A stretch of 64,000 bases of DNA from an uncultured Victivallis sp. (GCF_944391105.1 NZ_CALXSK010000003.1:62001-126000), one strand, 5' to 3'. Numbered from the stretch's first letter, positions 32,771 through 40,672 are shown. Notes: a model not told the origin generated them from the letters alone. Program-made: numbers and translations.

Positions 32771-34083
32771 AAAAGGGAATGCGGATGATCGTTTGCGCGT
32801 TTGCCGCGGCCGGGATTCTGATCGGTTGTTCGAAAGCGCCGGAAAAGGCGGTTGTGACCGTGACCGGCCCGGAGGGCATGGTGCTCAGCGTGAACGACCA
32901 GAAGGTCGGGGCGGCCCCGGTGACGTTCAAGCTCAACGGGGGAACCTATCTGTTCAAATATCACGCGCCCGGTTATGAGCGCAAGTGGGAAACCGTCAAA
33001 CTGCAGGCGGGCGAACAACGGAAGATTCCGGTTGAGCTGAAGCGGGAGAGCGCGTCCGTGCTGATCGCCACGAAACCGCTCGGAGCGCAGCTTGTGGTCG
33101 ACGGGCGTGTGCTTGGTTCGACGCCGATTGTGCTCAACAAGGTTGTGCCGGGCCGGGAGTACAGCGGACAGCTGCGGATGCCGGGGTATGCGGAGCGCGC
33201 GGTTCAATGGTCCGTTGACAGCGCCCGTCCGAAACGGGTCATGATCGATCTGGATGCGAACATGGTGAAGGTGGAGTTTCTGAGCCGGCCGGCCGGGGCT
33301 CGATTGCACCTCAATGGCCGTGAAGTCGGGACAACGCCGTACCGCGGGGAGTTGACCGAAGGGAAGTACAAGCTGCGGTTTGAACTTGCCGGATACTCTC
33401 CGCTGGAACAGACCGTGACGTTGAGTCGAGGAGAGAACTTCAAGATGGAATATCCGCTTGCGCCGTTGCCGGGCGGAATATCAATCAGCAGTGTTCCGGA
33501 GGGAGCGGCAGTGTACATCAATGGCAAGAAGCGTGGAGTGACGCCCTGCGTGCTGACCGATCTGCCGGCCGCGGTTTACGAGGTGAGGGCGGAAAAGGAT
33601 GGTTATGATCCGGTTACGCGCAAGGTGGAGATCACTTCCGGCTACAAGGATGAGATCAAACTTGTGCTGTTGTCCAGTACGGGGGAATTGGAACTTGATA
33701 TCCGGCCGGCGGGAGTGGCTGTGCTGCTCGACGGGAAGGAACTCGGGAAAACCGAGGAGAATCCGGAGTCGAACATGATTACGAAACCGATCCGGGTCAG
33801 CGGTCTGGCTCCGGGGGAACATATCGTGACGGTTTCACATCCTCGCGCGCGTCCTCAGGTTCGGACCGTGAAGGTGATGGTGGAAAAGGGGAAGCTGACG
33901 CGTCCGAAGACGATCACGGTGTGGATCGCAAATTGCGAAATCAAATACCGGGATGGTCGCATTGAGGTTGGGACGCTGTTTCAGGAGGACGACAATTCGA
34001 TTTTGTTCGGTCCGGAACCGGGGATTCGTTACGAGGTCAGTCGCGGCGATCTGGAGTATGTCAAGCGCCTGACGGTGGAATAA
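32767..34083 (+). CDS. PEGA-domain lipoprotein (locus 1)
   Basis: A 438-aa lipoprotein: basic start, hydrophobic core and GILIGCSK with the lipidated Cys at residue 22. The mature part consists of about five PEGA-type beta repeats of 65-75 residues. Recognisable turns are LNGREVGTTPYRG, KLRFELAGYSP, EGAAVYINGKKRGVTPCVL, RAEKDGYDP and LLDGKELGKTEENPES. PEGA domains are thought to bind envelope components. The last 60 residues differ and end DLEYVKRLTVE. It is the final gene of the locus 1 run and is followed by a strong hairpin terminator. Confidence 0.88.
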   Translation: MKKGMRMIVCAFAAAGILIGCSKAPEKAVVTVTGPEGMVLSVNDQKVGAAPVTFKLNGGTYLFKYHAPGYERKWETVKLQAGEQRKIPVELKRESASVLIATKPLGAQLVVDGRVLGSTPIVLNKVVPGREYSGQLRMPGYAERAVQWSVDSARPKRVMIDLDANMVKVEFLSRPAGARLHLNGREVGTTPYRGELTEGKYKLRFELAGYSPLEQTVTLSRGENFKMEYPLAPLPGGISISSVPEGAAVYINGKKRGVTPCVLTDLPAAVYEVRAEKDGYDPVTRKVEITSGYKDEIKLVLLSSTGELELDIRPAGVAVLLDGKELGKTEENPESNMITKPIRVSGLAPGEHIVTVSHPRARPQVRTVKVMVEKGKLTRPKTITVWIANCEIKYRDGRIEVGTLFQEDDNSILFGPEPGIRYEVSRGDLEYVKRLTVE

Positions 34084-34099
34084 GGGGATTTGAGAAGAA

Positions 34100-34132
34100 A
34101 AACCGGGGGAGGTGGTAAATCCCCCGGTTTTT
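34100..34132. terminator. Bidirectional rho-independent terminator
   Basis: AAACCGGGGG pairs with CCCCCGGTTT around an 11-nt loop. T-runs lie on both sides, so it can end the locus 1 transcript (+) and the convergent coiled-coil gene (-). Confidence 0.9.
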
Positions 34133-34135
34133 CAT

Positions 34136-34315
34136 TTATCTCACCTGAGGTTGTTCGAGGGCATCAAGTCTTTGTTCCAGATGGCGGCGCCTTTGAGTAT
34201 ACTCATTGGTGATGAGAGCAAACTCGGTTTCGAGGATCTCAATCTCCTCAAGCAATTCGAGGCGAGCTTTGGTTTTTTCGATCGATTCTCTTGTGTTTGT
34301 CTGCGGATTCGACAT
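34136..34315 (-). CDS. Small coiled-coil protein, 59 aa
   Basis: A short gene overlapping the end of the HTH gene in another frame. Its ATG follows a strong GGAGGAAGT site and the product is one charged helix: ESIEKTKARLELLEEIEI, then ITNEYTQRRRHLEQRLDALE. The heptad pattern and codon use look like real coding, whereas the overlapping frame of the HTH gene reads as Ser/Arg/Lys-rich nonsense. It ends TAA at the terminator. Function is unknown; dimerisation or partnership with the HTH protein is possible. Confidence 0.6.
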   Translation of the reverse strand: MSNPQTNTRESIEKTKARLELLEEIEILETEFALITNEYTQRRRHLEQRLDALEQPQVR

Positions 34316-34776
34316 ACTTCCTCCATGAATGTTGTGGTTTGACGGCAGTTGGTCTGCTTGTTTTTATGTTTGCGATATGTGAGCACCGCTGCGAGTTCCG
34401 GAATCTGCTGGAGTCGTCTGGTGACCATTTTGTGGAGAGCCTGGCGGGATACGCCGCGGGTTTCGGCAAGTTCGCTCAGGTTCAGTTCCGGACATTCGAG
34501 CTTCTGTGTGACCAGAGCGAGGGAACGGATATCCAGAGCCGCCATGAATGTGATGACTTCCAGCAGATCGGCGCGGGAGTAACGTCGATCCTGTTCCGCT
34601 TTGCGCATTCGGTTTTCGGATGGCAATCGTCTGCGCGACAGGATTTGTTCATTTTGCTTTTCCGGCGGGGAGCTCAAGGTCATCAGCGGAGGATCAGCCG
34701 CTGTTCGGCAATGCCGTTTCCATTTGCAGGTTCGGCATTCGATCAGTTTGTTGTAACGTTTCCCGTAACACTCCAT
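34141..34776 (-). CDS. Cys-rich N-terminus plus helix-turn-helix protein
   Basis: The 211-residue frame begins with a possible zinc motif (Cys3, then IECRTCKWKRHC) and a proline turn. A helical DNA-binding-like segment follows (residues ~65-135): YSRADLLEVITFMAALDI and LSELAETRGVSRQALHKMV, the latter a clear helix-turn-helix. Its start has AAGGAGAAGG just upstream. The last 60 residues are atypical and overlap the 59-aa coiled-coil gene, so either the two genes really overlap or a frameshift near 34320-34340 separated one longer HTH-coiled-coil protein. I do not recognise the family. Confidence 0.6.
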   Translation of the reverse strand: MECYGKRYNKLIECRTCKWKRHCRTAADPPLMTLSSPPEKQNEQILSRRRLPSENRMRKAEQDRRYSRADLLEVITFMAALDIRSLALVTQKLECPELNLSELAETRGVSRQALHKMVTRRLQQIPELAAVLTYRKHKNKQTNCRQTTTFMEEVCRIRRQTQENRSKKPKLASNCLRRLRSSKPSLLSSPMSILKGAAIWNKDLMPSNNLR

Positions 34777-34994
34777 TCCTTCTCCTTTCCTTTTTCCTGT
34801 TGATCTGGTGTGGCTGATCGCTTCACCATGTTAGGTTGTGCTTAAAATATATGTAACTGTTTTCTTAATGTCAATGTTTTAAAAAATAAAAAAACAAGAT
34901 ATTTTTCTAAATTAAGTGAAAAATATATTAAAATGGTGTATATTTAAGGATGGAGTTAATGTATATTGTCTGCAGGGAAGCTCAGGAGAAGAAA
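34777..34994. other. AT-rich divergent intergenic region
   Basis: It separates the HTH gene (-) and the LexA-like gene (+). Much of 34830-34950 is A/T. A candidate promoter for the plus gene is GTGAAA (34916-34921), a 17-bp spacer and TATATT (34939-34944). I see no other gene. Confidence 0.45.
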
Positions 34995-35720
34995 ATGAAG
35001 GCACATGTGAATGGATGGGAGACGATCGAGAGACAGTTGTCGCAACTGGGGAGAAAGCAGGGGGAGCTTGCCCGGTTGTTGCAGATAACGCCGGCGGCGG
35101 TATCACAAGTTAAGAAGGGGGTATATTTGCTGAATCCGAAGCAGTTGGAAAAGATTGCGACTTTTCTTCAATTTGACGCGGTGATGCGGAATGAGTTTTA
35201 CACGGAGTTGTTCAATGCCCGTTTGCTGGGAGGCGGGGTCAGCTCGTCGTCCGGAGGCGTCCGTTACCGTGTCAGTCGGGAGCGGCATGAGGTGGAAACG
35301 GGGCGAAAGCGGGAGATTCCGCTGGGGGATCTTGAATTGCTTGCGGACTATGTCGCGCCTCTGGAAACGATGCGGAATTATTTATTGCGGAAAAGCCCGG
35401 AACGTTATTTGGGTACGATCAGCGGGGAGGAGGTATGTGCGCTGCGTGTCGGGGCCGAGTTTGAGCAGGCTGGATTGACATCGGGGAGTTTGATTATGAT
35501 CGAGAGTGGGAGAATTCCGGATTCTGGTGGATTGAGTCTGGTTGGGATGCGGGATGGGCATTATCTGCTGCGTGAGTTCATAGCGGAAACGGATCGCATC
35601 GTGCTTCGGCCGATGTTGCTGGATTCCGGAGCGGAGTTGGAGCTCAAGCGTTCCGAGGTATCGGATTATCTTTTATGGGTGCATCCGGTTCTGGAGTTGA
35701 CGCTTCGTTTCTGCAAATGA
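34995..35720 (+). CDS. XRE-type regulator with LexA/S24-like C-terminal domain
   Basis: A 241-aa protein. The N-terminal helix-turn-helix (residues ~8-60) shows IERQLSQLGRKQGELARLLQ and ITPAAVSQVKKGVYLLNPKQ. After a linker, residues ~135-240 look like the beta-rich S24/LexA domain: RVGAEFEQAGLTSGSLIMIE, then DSGGLSLVGMRDGHYLLREF and IVLRPMLLDSGAELEL. The usual catalytic Ser-Met pair is not evident, so self-cleavage is doubtful. The ATG used here has AGGAG 8 nt upstream; an earlier in-frame ATG at 34950 does not. It lies divergent from the other HTH gene and may regulate it. Confidence 0.7.
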   Translation: MKAHVNGWETIERQLSQLGRKQGELARLLQITPAAVSQVKKGVYLLNPKQLEKIATFLQFDAVMRNEFYTELFNARLLGGGVSSSSGGVRYRVSRERHEVETGRKREIPLGDLELLADYVAPLETMRNYLLRKSPERYLGTISGEEVCALRVGAEFEQAGLTSGSLIMIESGRIPDSGGLSLVGMRDGHYLLREFIAETDRIVLRPMLLDSGAELELKRSEVSDYLLWVHPVLELTLRFCK

Positions 35721-35758
35721 TTTTTCCGGGAAAAAGTCATGATTCTGTGATCTCAGCT

Positions 35759-35786
35759 TTGACTATTTCGATTTTGGGAGTATTGT
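35759..35786 (+). promoter_or_regulatory. tRNA-Pro promoter
   Basis: TTGACT (35759-35764), a 16-bp spacer and TATTGT (35781-35786), 20 nt before the mature tRNA. Confidence 0.6.
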
Positions 35787-35805
35787 ATGGAATTGTCATA
35801 GATTG

Positions 35806-35882
35806 CGGGGTGTAGCGCAGTGGCTCAGCGCGTCTGCTTTGGGAGCAGAAAGTCGTGGGTTCGATCCCCACCACCCCGACCA
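35806..35882 (+). tRNA. tRNA-Pro (anticodon TGG)
   Basis: The acceptor stem CGGGGTG pairs with CACCCCG. The D arm is AGCGCAGTGGCTCAGCGC, the anticodon loop TTTGGGA lies between TCTGC and GCAGA, and the T arm is GTGGGTTCGATCCCCAC. The CCA end is encoded (35880-35882). It decodes CCA and, by wobble, other proline codons. Confidence 0.97.
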
Positions 35883-35898
35883 TTTTTTCGATTCTCCG

Positions 35899-35924
35899 CC
35901 GACCGGACTTCCGGTCGGTTTTTT
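35899..35924 (+). terminator. Terminator after tRNA-Pro
   Basis: CCGACCGG, loop ACTT, CCGGTCGG, then six T residues; it starts 17 nt after the tRNA end. Confidence 0.92.
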
Positions 35925-36364
35925 CGTTTTGGGGCTGATTTTGAGGCTGAACTGGACCTTTTGCAGCGCCGGAGAGAATCCACTGTTTTCACATTTCCCT
36001 CTGTGTTTTCGATGATCTCCCGACAAATTCTCCGGGGAGCAGAGGTCGCAGGCTTTTCGATTGGAGAAGCAAAAGTCGGGGAAACACACAGAATGATCCG
36101 ACCTCTTGATTTTGGGAATTGAAAAACGAGATTCTCCGCTTGCGAAAAAATATGTTGTAATAGATTCATTATCAATCCAATAATCAAAAAGCCTGCAGGG
36201 TAGAGGTCGGAAGTTTCAGTTGCAACAACCCTAGGTTTTCTGTCTCGAAGAACCTGAAACCCGTGATGCGATTTCATGATTCTGTCTCCCTGTTGTTTTT
36301 CGTGTTAGGGTATCTTTTATATAAGCGCACGGATTCCGAAAATCAACTGCCAAGTCGGACCTCA
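35925..36364. other. Gene-free stretch
   Basis: I find no credible gene, RNA or repeat here. Frames on both strands lack ribosome sites and domain-like sequence. A partial copy of the tRNA 3' end, as expected of an integrated element's attachment site, is not visible. Confidence 0.5.
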
Positions 36365-37267
36365 TCACTCTTCCGGCTCGGAGAAACGTTCCAGAAGCCG
36401 ATCCCGGAAGAGTTCCGCCGCCTTGGAAAAGACCTGATACTTTTTCCAGACGATGTTCAATCCGGACTCCAGTTTCGGCTCCAGCGGACGAAAGCAGAGT
36501 GCGCGGTTGCCTACGGCGTCGATCAGTCCGTCGAGCCCCAGCGCGTAACCGATCTTCGCTTCAACCAGCAGCGCAGCATTGTAAATGAGGTTGTAGGTCG
36601 CAACGATGTTGAGCTTTTCAAAACTTTTCCCAAACCATTCGGCATACGCGTTTTTCACTGTGCTCTGCCGGATGTTGATCCGTGAACAGATCAGCGGGAG
36701 GCTCCGAAGATCTCGAAGCGTGATTGCCGTTTTTTCCGCAAGCGGAGAATCTTTCCGCATGACGACTCCCCAGACATCGCGAATGGGAAGCGCAACGGAA
36801 TCGTACTTGGAAATGTCCACCGGCTGAATCAGAATGCCGAAATCAAGAATGCCTTTGTCGAGCCGCTCCATGACATCCTCGGCATTGCCGCTGTAAAGGT
36901 TGTAGCGGATATCGGGATACTCTTTCTGCAATTCTCCGATCGTATCGGCAATGAGGCGCATGGCTTTTGACTCTCCTCCGCCGATGTGGACGCTGCCGCC
37001 GATGTTCTCCCCCATCGCGTTGAAATCATTTTCGGTCCGGTTGACGATCTCCAGAATCTCTTCCGCGCGTTTTCGCAAAAAACGTCCTTCCGGCGTCAGA
37101 GTGATGGTGCGGTTGCTGCGAATGAAAAGCTGCTGACCGAGTTCCTCTTCCAGATCCTGCAACTGACGCGACAACGTTGGCTGGGTCACGTGCAGGAATT
37201 TTGCCGCCCCGACGATCGTCCCCTCGCGCGCGACCGCGAGAAAATAACGCAACACCCTGATTTCCAT
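36365..37267 (-). CDS. LysR-family transcriptional regulator
   Basis: A 300-aa LysR protein: the N-terminal winged helix-turn-helix (MEIRVLRYFLAVAREGTIV, then AAKFLHVTQPTLSRQLQDLE), the linker helix, and a two-lobe effector domain (GGGESKAMRLIADTIGELQK, DFGILIQPVDI, SLPLICSRINIRQ). Length is typical. I start at the ATG with GGAGG 7 nt upstream; an upstream in-frame extension is not needed. It is transcribed away from the redox/Tat cluster, with its promoter beside that of the first cluster gene, the classic arrangement for LysR control of a divergent operon. Confidence 0.93.
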   Translation of the reverse strand: MEIRVLRYFLAVAREGTIVGAAKFLHVTQPTLSRQLQDLEEELGQQLFIRSNRTITLTPEGRFLRKRAEEILEIVNRTENDFNAMGENIGGSVHIGGGESKAMRLIADTIGELQKEYPDIRYNLYSGNAEDVMERLDKGILDFGILIQPVDISKYDSVALPIRDVWGVVMRKDSPLAEKTAITLRDLRSLPLICSRINIRQSTVKNAYAEWFGKSFEKLNIVATYNLIYNAALLVEAKIGYALGLDGLIDAVGNRALCFRPLEPKLESGLNIVWKKYQVFSKAAELFRDRLLERFSEPEE

Positions 37268-37294
37268 AAGCACGCCTCCCGGTTCTCTCCAATC

Positions 37295-37323
37295 AACATA
37301 GCATCGGAACAAATGCCTGTCAA
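37295..37323 (-). promoter_or_regulatory. Probable lysR promoter
   Basis: Minus-strand TTGACA (37323-37318), a 17-bp spacer and TATGTT (37300-37295), about 28 nt before the regulator start. Confidence 0.65.
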
Positions 37324-37350
37324 GCATAAACGGGTATAATAAATAAGTAT

Positions 37351-37378
37351 TTGTTATTGATGAAAAATCGAATATAAT
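37351..37378 (+). promoter_or_regulatory. Probable promoter of the redox/Tat cluster
   Basis: TTGTTA (37351-37356), a 16-bp spacer and TATAAT (37373-37378). Just upstream, ATAA at 37337-37344 and TTAT around 37353-37356 form an imperfect dyad that could be a LysR site, but the region is very AT-rich. Confidence 0.55.
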
Positions 37379-37460
37379 AAATAACGGACACGGGAAGTCA
37401 AAGCAGAGACGTCATGGTGGTGATTCAAACGGAAAACCAATGAAAAAAGCGAGGTCAGGA

Positions 37461-38507
37461 ATGCGGAAATTGTTTTTGCTCGGAATGTTGTTTTCTCTCT
37501 TTTGTTTTGTCAACCAACTGGAGGCGAAGGAAAATATGAAACCATTGAATGAAAAGGAAGAAAAAGTCGTCGAAATATCGATGCACACGGCGCGCGGAAA
37601 AATGCCGGAACTCCGGAAGGCGCTGGCCGCCGGTCTGGACGCCGGATTGACCGTCAATGAGATCAAGGAAGTGCTCGTTCAGCTCTATGCGTATTGCGGA
37701 TTTCCCCGCAGTTTGAATGCGCTTGGGAACTTCATGACACTGCTGAGCGAGCGCGAAGCGGCAGGAATCCGGGATGCGGCGGGGAAACTCCCGGGGCCGT
37801 TGCCGGAGGGAAAGAGCATCGATTTCGGAACGGCAAACCAGACGAAACTCTGCGGCGCGCCGGTCAAGGGGGCGCTCTTCGACTTCGCTCCGGCGATCGA
37901 CGAGTATTTGAAAGCGCATCTGTTTGGAGACATCTTCGGGCGGGACAATCTCGACTGGCGGACCCGGGAACTTGCCACCATCGCCGCGCTCGCTGCGATG
38001 GACGGCGTAGACAGCCAGCTTGCCAGCCACATCGCCATCGGGAAACACAATGGTGTAACGGAAGCACAGATCAGCTGGATTCTCGAAGTTGTAAAGGGGA
38101 ATTCCCTGAGTGCCTTCCCGCGCGGCGAGGAGAATACCGCCTATGCGAAATATTTCATCGGGAAGTCCTATCTTGCGCCGCTGACGAAAGACGAGAGGCT
38201 CCATGTTCCGGTCTCGAACGTGACTTTCGAACCCGGCTGCCGCAACAACTGGCACCGGCATACGGGCGGACAGCTCCTGATCGCGGTCGGCGGCGTCGGC
38301 TTCTACCAGGAGCGAGGAAAAGAGGCGAGGAAACTTCTGCCCGGAGACGTGGTGGAGATTCCGCCGGACGTCGATCACTGGCACGGCGCGGCTCCCGACC
38401 AGTGGTTTTCCCATCTCGCGATCGAGTGCAATCCGGAAACCAACAAAAATACCTGGCTCGAACCGGTCTCCGGTGCGGATTACGCCAGGGCGACCTCGGG
38501 AAAATGA
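37461..38507 (+). CDS. Exported carboxymuconolactone decarboxylase-like/cupin protein
   Basis: A 348-aa protein with a Sec signal peptide (LFLLGMLFSLFCFVNQLEA). It has two carboxymuconolactone-decarboxylase-like helical units (residues ~30-90, with EVLVQLYAYCGFPRSLNAL; and ~130-215, with RTRELATIAALAAMDG) and a C-terminal cupin (~245-335). The cupin metal ligands are visible in NNWHRHTGGQLL and DVDHWHGAAPD. The CMD units lack the Cys-x-x-Cys peroxidase pair, so catalysis probably rests with the cupin metal. I chose the ATG after GAGG over one 21 nt upstream. It is the first gene of the cluster and overlaps the next by 4 bp. Confidence 0.82.
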   Translation: MRKLFLLGMLFSLFCFVNQLEAKENMKPLNEKEEKVVEISMHTARGKMPELRKALAAGLDAGLTVNEIKEVLVQLYAYCGFPRSLNALGNFMTLLSEREAAGIRDAAGKLPGPLPEGKSIDFGTANQTKLCGAPVKGALFDFAPAIDEYLKAHLFGDIFGRDNLDWRTRELATIAALAAMDGVDSQLASHIAIGKHNGVTEAQISWILEVVKGNSLSAFPRGEENTAYAKYFIGKSYLAPLTKDERLHVPVSNVTFEPGCRNNWHRHTGGQLLIAVGGVGFYQERGKEARKLLPGDVVEIPPDVDHWHGAAPDQWFSHLAIECNPETNKNTWLEPVSGADYARATSGK

Positions 38508-38767
38508 AGCTGGATTCGAACCCTATGCAGGAAGAGAAGGATTTCTCTCTGATCCGCAATCTCAGGGACGCCGGATGCAGAGCGCCTCTGATCGAGAAAA
38601 TCCTCGCCCTGCATGAAAGCGGCAAGCTCCGGGAAGAGCTGCGTCTGCTGGCACGCCAGCGATGCGGGTTGCTGGAGAAAGTTCATGCAACCCAGAAAAA
38701 AGTCGATTGTCTGGATTATCTCGTATTCAATCTGAAACAGGAAAAACAAACCAATTGCGGGAGGTAA
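38504..38767 (+). CDS. Small helical protein, 87 aa
   Basis: A cytoplasmic protein predicted to be two or three helices: SLIRNLRDAGCRAPLIEKIL, then LREELRLLARQRCGLLEKVH and KVDCLDYLVFNL. It starts within the stop of the CMD/cupin gene (ATGA) and ends 3 nt before the flavodoxin gene, so it belongs to the operon. The pattern is like short helical proteins I have seen near flavodoxin or aldo/keto reductase genes in anaerobes, and its last helix resembles the effector coil of MerR regulators, but it has no DNA-binding domain. Three Cys residues are present. No function is assigned. Confidence 0.75.
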   Translation: MKLDSNPMQEEKDFSLIRNLRDAGCRAPLIEKILALHESGKLREELRLLARQRCGLLEKVHATQKKVDCLDYLVFNLKQEKQTNCGR

Positions 38768-38770
38768 ATC

Positions 38771-39355
38771 ATGAAAAAGAGAACGATGGCATTGATGATG
38801 GCGGCTTCCTTCTTCGGAGCCGGCGGCTGTTCGGCGGAGAACGTTGCGGCGCAGAAGGTGGAAACCGAACCGGGCAAAATCCTGATCGCCTATTACTCGT
38901 GGAGCGGCAACACCCGTTTTGCGGCGGAACAGATTCAGAAGCTGACCGGGGGGACGCTCTTTGAAATCAAACCCGCCAAGGCGTATCCGTCCGATTACAG
39001 CGCGTGCGTCGATCAGGCGAAACAGGAGTGCCGCGACGAGTTCAAACCCGAACTTGCGACGAAAGTCGAGGATTTTGCGAAATACGATGTCATCTTCGTC
39101 GGCACGCCGAACTGGTGGAGCACGATGGCGCCGCCGGTGAGGAGCTTTCTCGCCGGCTATGACTTCAGCGGCAAGACGGTGATTCCGTTCGTCACGCATG
39201 GCGGCGGCGGAATGGCGCGCTGTGAACGGGATATGCGGAAGGTTTGTCCGAAAGCGGCGTTCGGCAGGGGCGGCGCGTTCTCCGGCGGAAGCATCCGAAA
39301 TGCGGGAGATGCTCTGAACAAGTGGGTCAACGAGGTCGTAACCATCCGGAAATAA
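38771..39355 (+). CDS. Flavodoxin-like lipoprotein
   Basis: A 194-aa flavodoxin with a lipoprotein-like leader (MMAASFFGAGGCSAEN; Cys20 is the probable lipid site). The FMN phosphate loop is YYSWSGNTRFAAEQI (residues ~42-56) and the aromatic flavin loop is GTPNWWSTMAPPVRSFL. The C-terminal half has PFVTHGGGGMARCERD. The fold is complete and resembles the single-domain flavodoxins found outside the cytoplasm in some anaerobes. A membrane-anchored, exported flavodoxin could take electrons from the cluster's iron-sulfur protein and pass them to the reductases. It lies between the helical protein and the esterase fusion, 11 nt from the latter. Confidence 0.85.
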   Translation: MKKRTMALMMAASFFGAGGCSAENVAAQKVETEPGKILIAYYSWSGNTRFAAEQIQKLTGGTLFEIKPAKAYPSDYSACVDQAKQECRDEFKPELATKVEDFAKYDVIFVGTPNWWSTMAPPVRSFLAGYDFSGKTVIPFVTHGGGGMARCERDMRKVCPKAAFGRGGAFSGGSIRNAGDALNKWVNEVVTIRK

Positions 39356-39366
39356 AGGAGCTCCTC

Positions 39367-40668
39367 ATGAGAACCTTTGAGAAAATTTCTCTGCTCCTGC
39401 TGACGGCGTTTGGTGCGTTTCTCCTTGTGGCGGAGGAGTTTTCAAAGGAGTCGATGGACTTCCTTGCCGCACGTCCGGCCGGAGTGCAGGAAGAGACTGC
39501 GCAGGCGGTTCGCGATGCTCTCAACGGCAATGTTGAGGCACTGAAGAAAGTTCGGGCGGGCATGCTTCAGGATGCGGCTCCGCCTGCCGGAGTCCGGGTG
39601 GAAAACACCCGGGTCGGGGATCGGAGAATCCGCTTCTATTATCCCGGAAGCGAACCGGGGAAGGCGGTCGTGCTGTATCTCCACGGTGGCGGGTGGACGC
39701 TCGGAGGATTGGAGGGGAGCGCCCGTTTCTGCGGCGATCTCGCGAAGGATTCCGGGCTGGATGTGGCGACGCTCGACTATCGCCTTGCGCCGGAGCATCG
39801 CGCTCCGGCGGCGCTGGAGGATGTGCTTGCGGCAGTCCGGCTGCTCCGGGAGCGCGGATACCGGCGGATTTATCTTGCCGGCGACAGCGCGGGCGGCAAT
39901 CTCGCAGCCTCCGCCGCAGGAAAGGAGCGTTCCGCCATTGCGGGAGTGATCCTCTACTATCCGGTCGTGCTTGCAAAGAACGACCGTTCGGAATCGTGGC
40001 GGAAATACGGAGTGGGGTTCGGGCTGGACGGAGCCTTGATGGAGGCGTTCAACGAATCGTATGCGCCTGGTGCTCTCGCGGAGGATCCTGCGGTCTCTCC
40101 CCTGCTGGCAGAAGAGTTCGTACACTATCCCGAAACGTTGATCGTCGCGGCGGAGTGCGACGTGTTGCACGATCAGGGCAGGGCGTTTGCGGAACTCCTG
40201 AAAAAGAACGGTGTTCCGGTGACGCACCGGACGCTTCCCGGAACGATTCACGCGTTCATGACCTATCCGGGGATGGAAAACGCGTATCAGGAAGGCGTGC
40301 GTCTCGCAACGGAATTCCTGGCAGGAAAGGAGACTCAAATGAAAAACCTCATTGCGCCGGAGAGCATCGTGCGGATCTCGCGGATCGAAGTCGATCCCGC
40401 ACAGCTTCCGGAATATCTCGCTCTCGTGACCGAATGCGGGCGCGAATCCATGGCGAAAGAGCCGGGTGTCTATATGATGTATTCGATGCAGGAGAAGGCG
40501 CATCCGGAACGGATCACGATTCTGGAGATCTACGCGGACCGCGCCGCCTATGAGCACCATATTCAAACGCCGCATTTTCAAAAGTACAAGCAGAAAACGT
40601 TGAAAATGGTCAAACAGCTGGATCTGCTCGATCAGAATCCGCTCGTCCCGGAAATGAGAATGAAGTAA
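39367..40668 (+). CDS. Exported alpha/beta hydrolase-ABM monooxygenase fusion
   Basis: A 433-aa protein with an N-terminal signal (ISLLLLTAFGAFLLVAEE). Residues ~75-320 form an HSL-type esterase: oxyanion motif YLHGGGWTLGG, nucleophile GDSAGGNLAAS, acid in VAAECDVLHDQGR and the catalytic His in PGTIHAFMTYPG. The last ~105 residues (from SIVRISRIEVDPAQ) form an antibiotic-biosynthesis monooxygenase (ABM) domain: YLALVTECGRESMAKEPGV, TILEIYADRAAYEHHIQTPH. The two halves are joined in one frame, with an internal ATG between them that could also start the ABM part. Hydrolysis followed by oxidation of an aromatic ester is a plausible role. AAAGGAG precedes the start. Confidence 0.82.
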   Translation: MRTFEKISLLLLTAFGAFLLVAEEFSKESMDFLAARPAGVQEETAQAVRDALNGNVEALKKVRAGMLQDAAPPAGVRVENTRVGDRRIRFYYPGSEPGKAVVLYLHGGGWTLGGLEGSARFCGDLAKDSGLDVATLDYRLAPEHRAPAALEDVLAAVRLLRERGYRRIYLAGDSAGGNLAASAAGKERSAIAGVILYYPVVLAKNDRSESWRKYGVGFGLDGALMEAFNESYAPGALAEDPAVSPLLAEEFVHYPETLIVAAECDVLHDQGRAFAELLKKNGVPVTHRTLPGTIHAFMTYPGMENAYQEGVRLATEFLAGKETQMKNLIAPESIVRISRIEVDPAQLPEYLALVTECGRESMAKEPGVYMMYSMQEKAHPERITILEIYADRAAYEHHIQTPHFQKYKQKTLKMVKQLDLLDQNPLVPEMRMK

Positions 40669-40672
40669 CTCC

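Noticed and set aside
35796-36089. Minus-strand frame across the tRNA region containing WWGSNPRLSAPKADALSHC
   Set aside because: This is the familiar false protein produced by reading antisense through a tRNA; it has no ribosome site.
35806-36364. tRNA-Pro as an integration site for a genomic island (the redox cluster)
   Set aside because: I see no integrase and no repeat of the tRNA 3' end downstream in this window.
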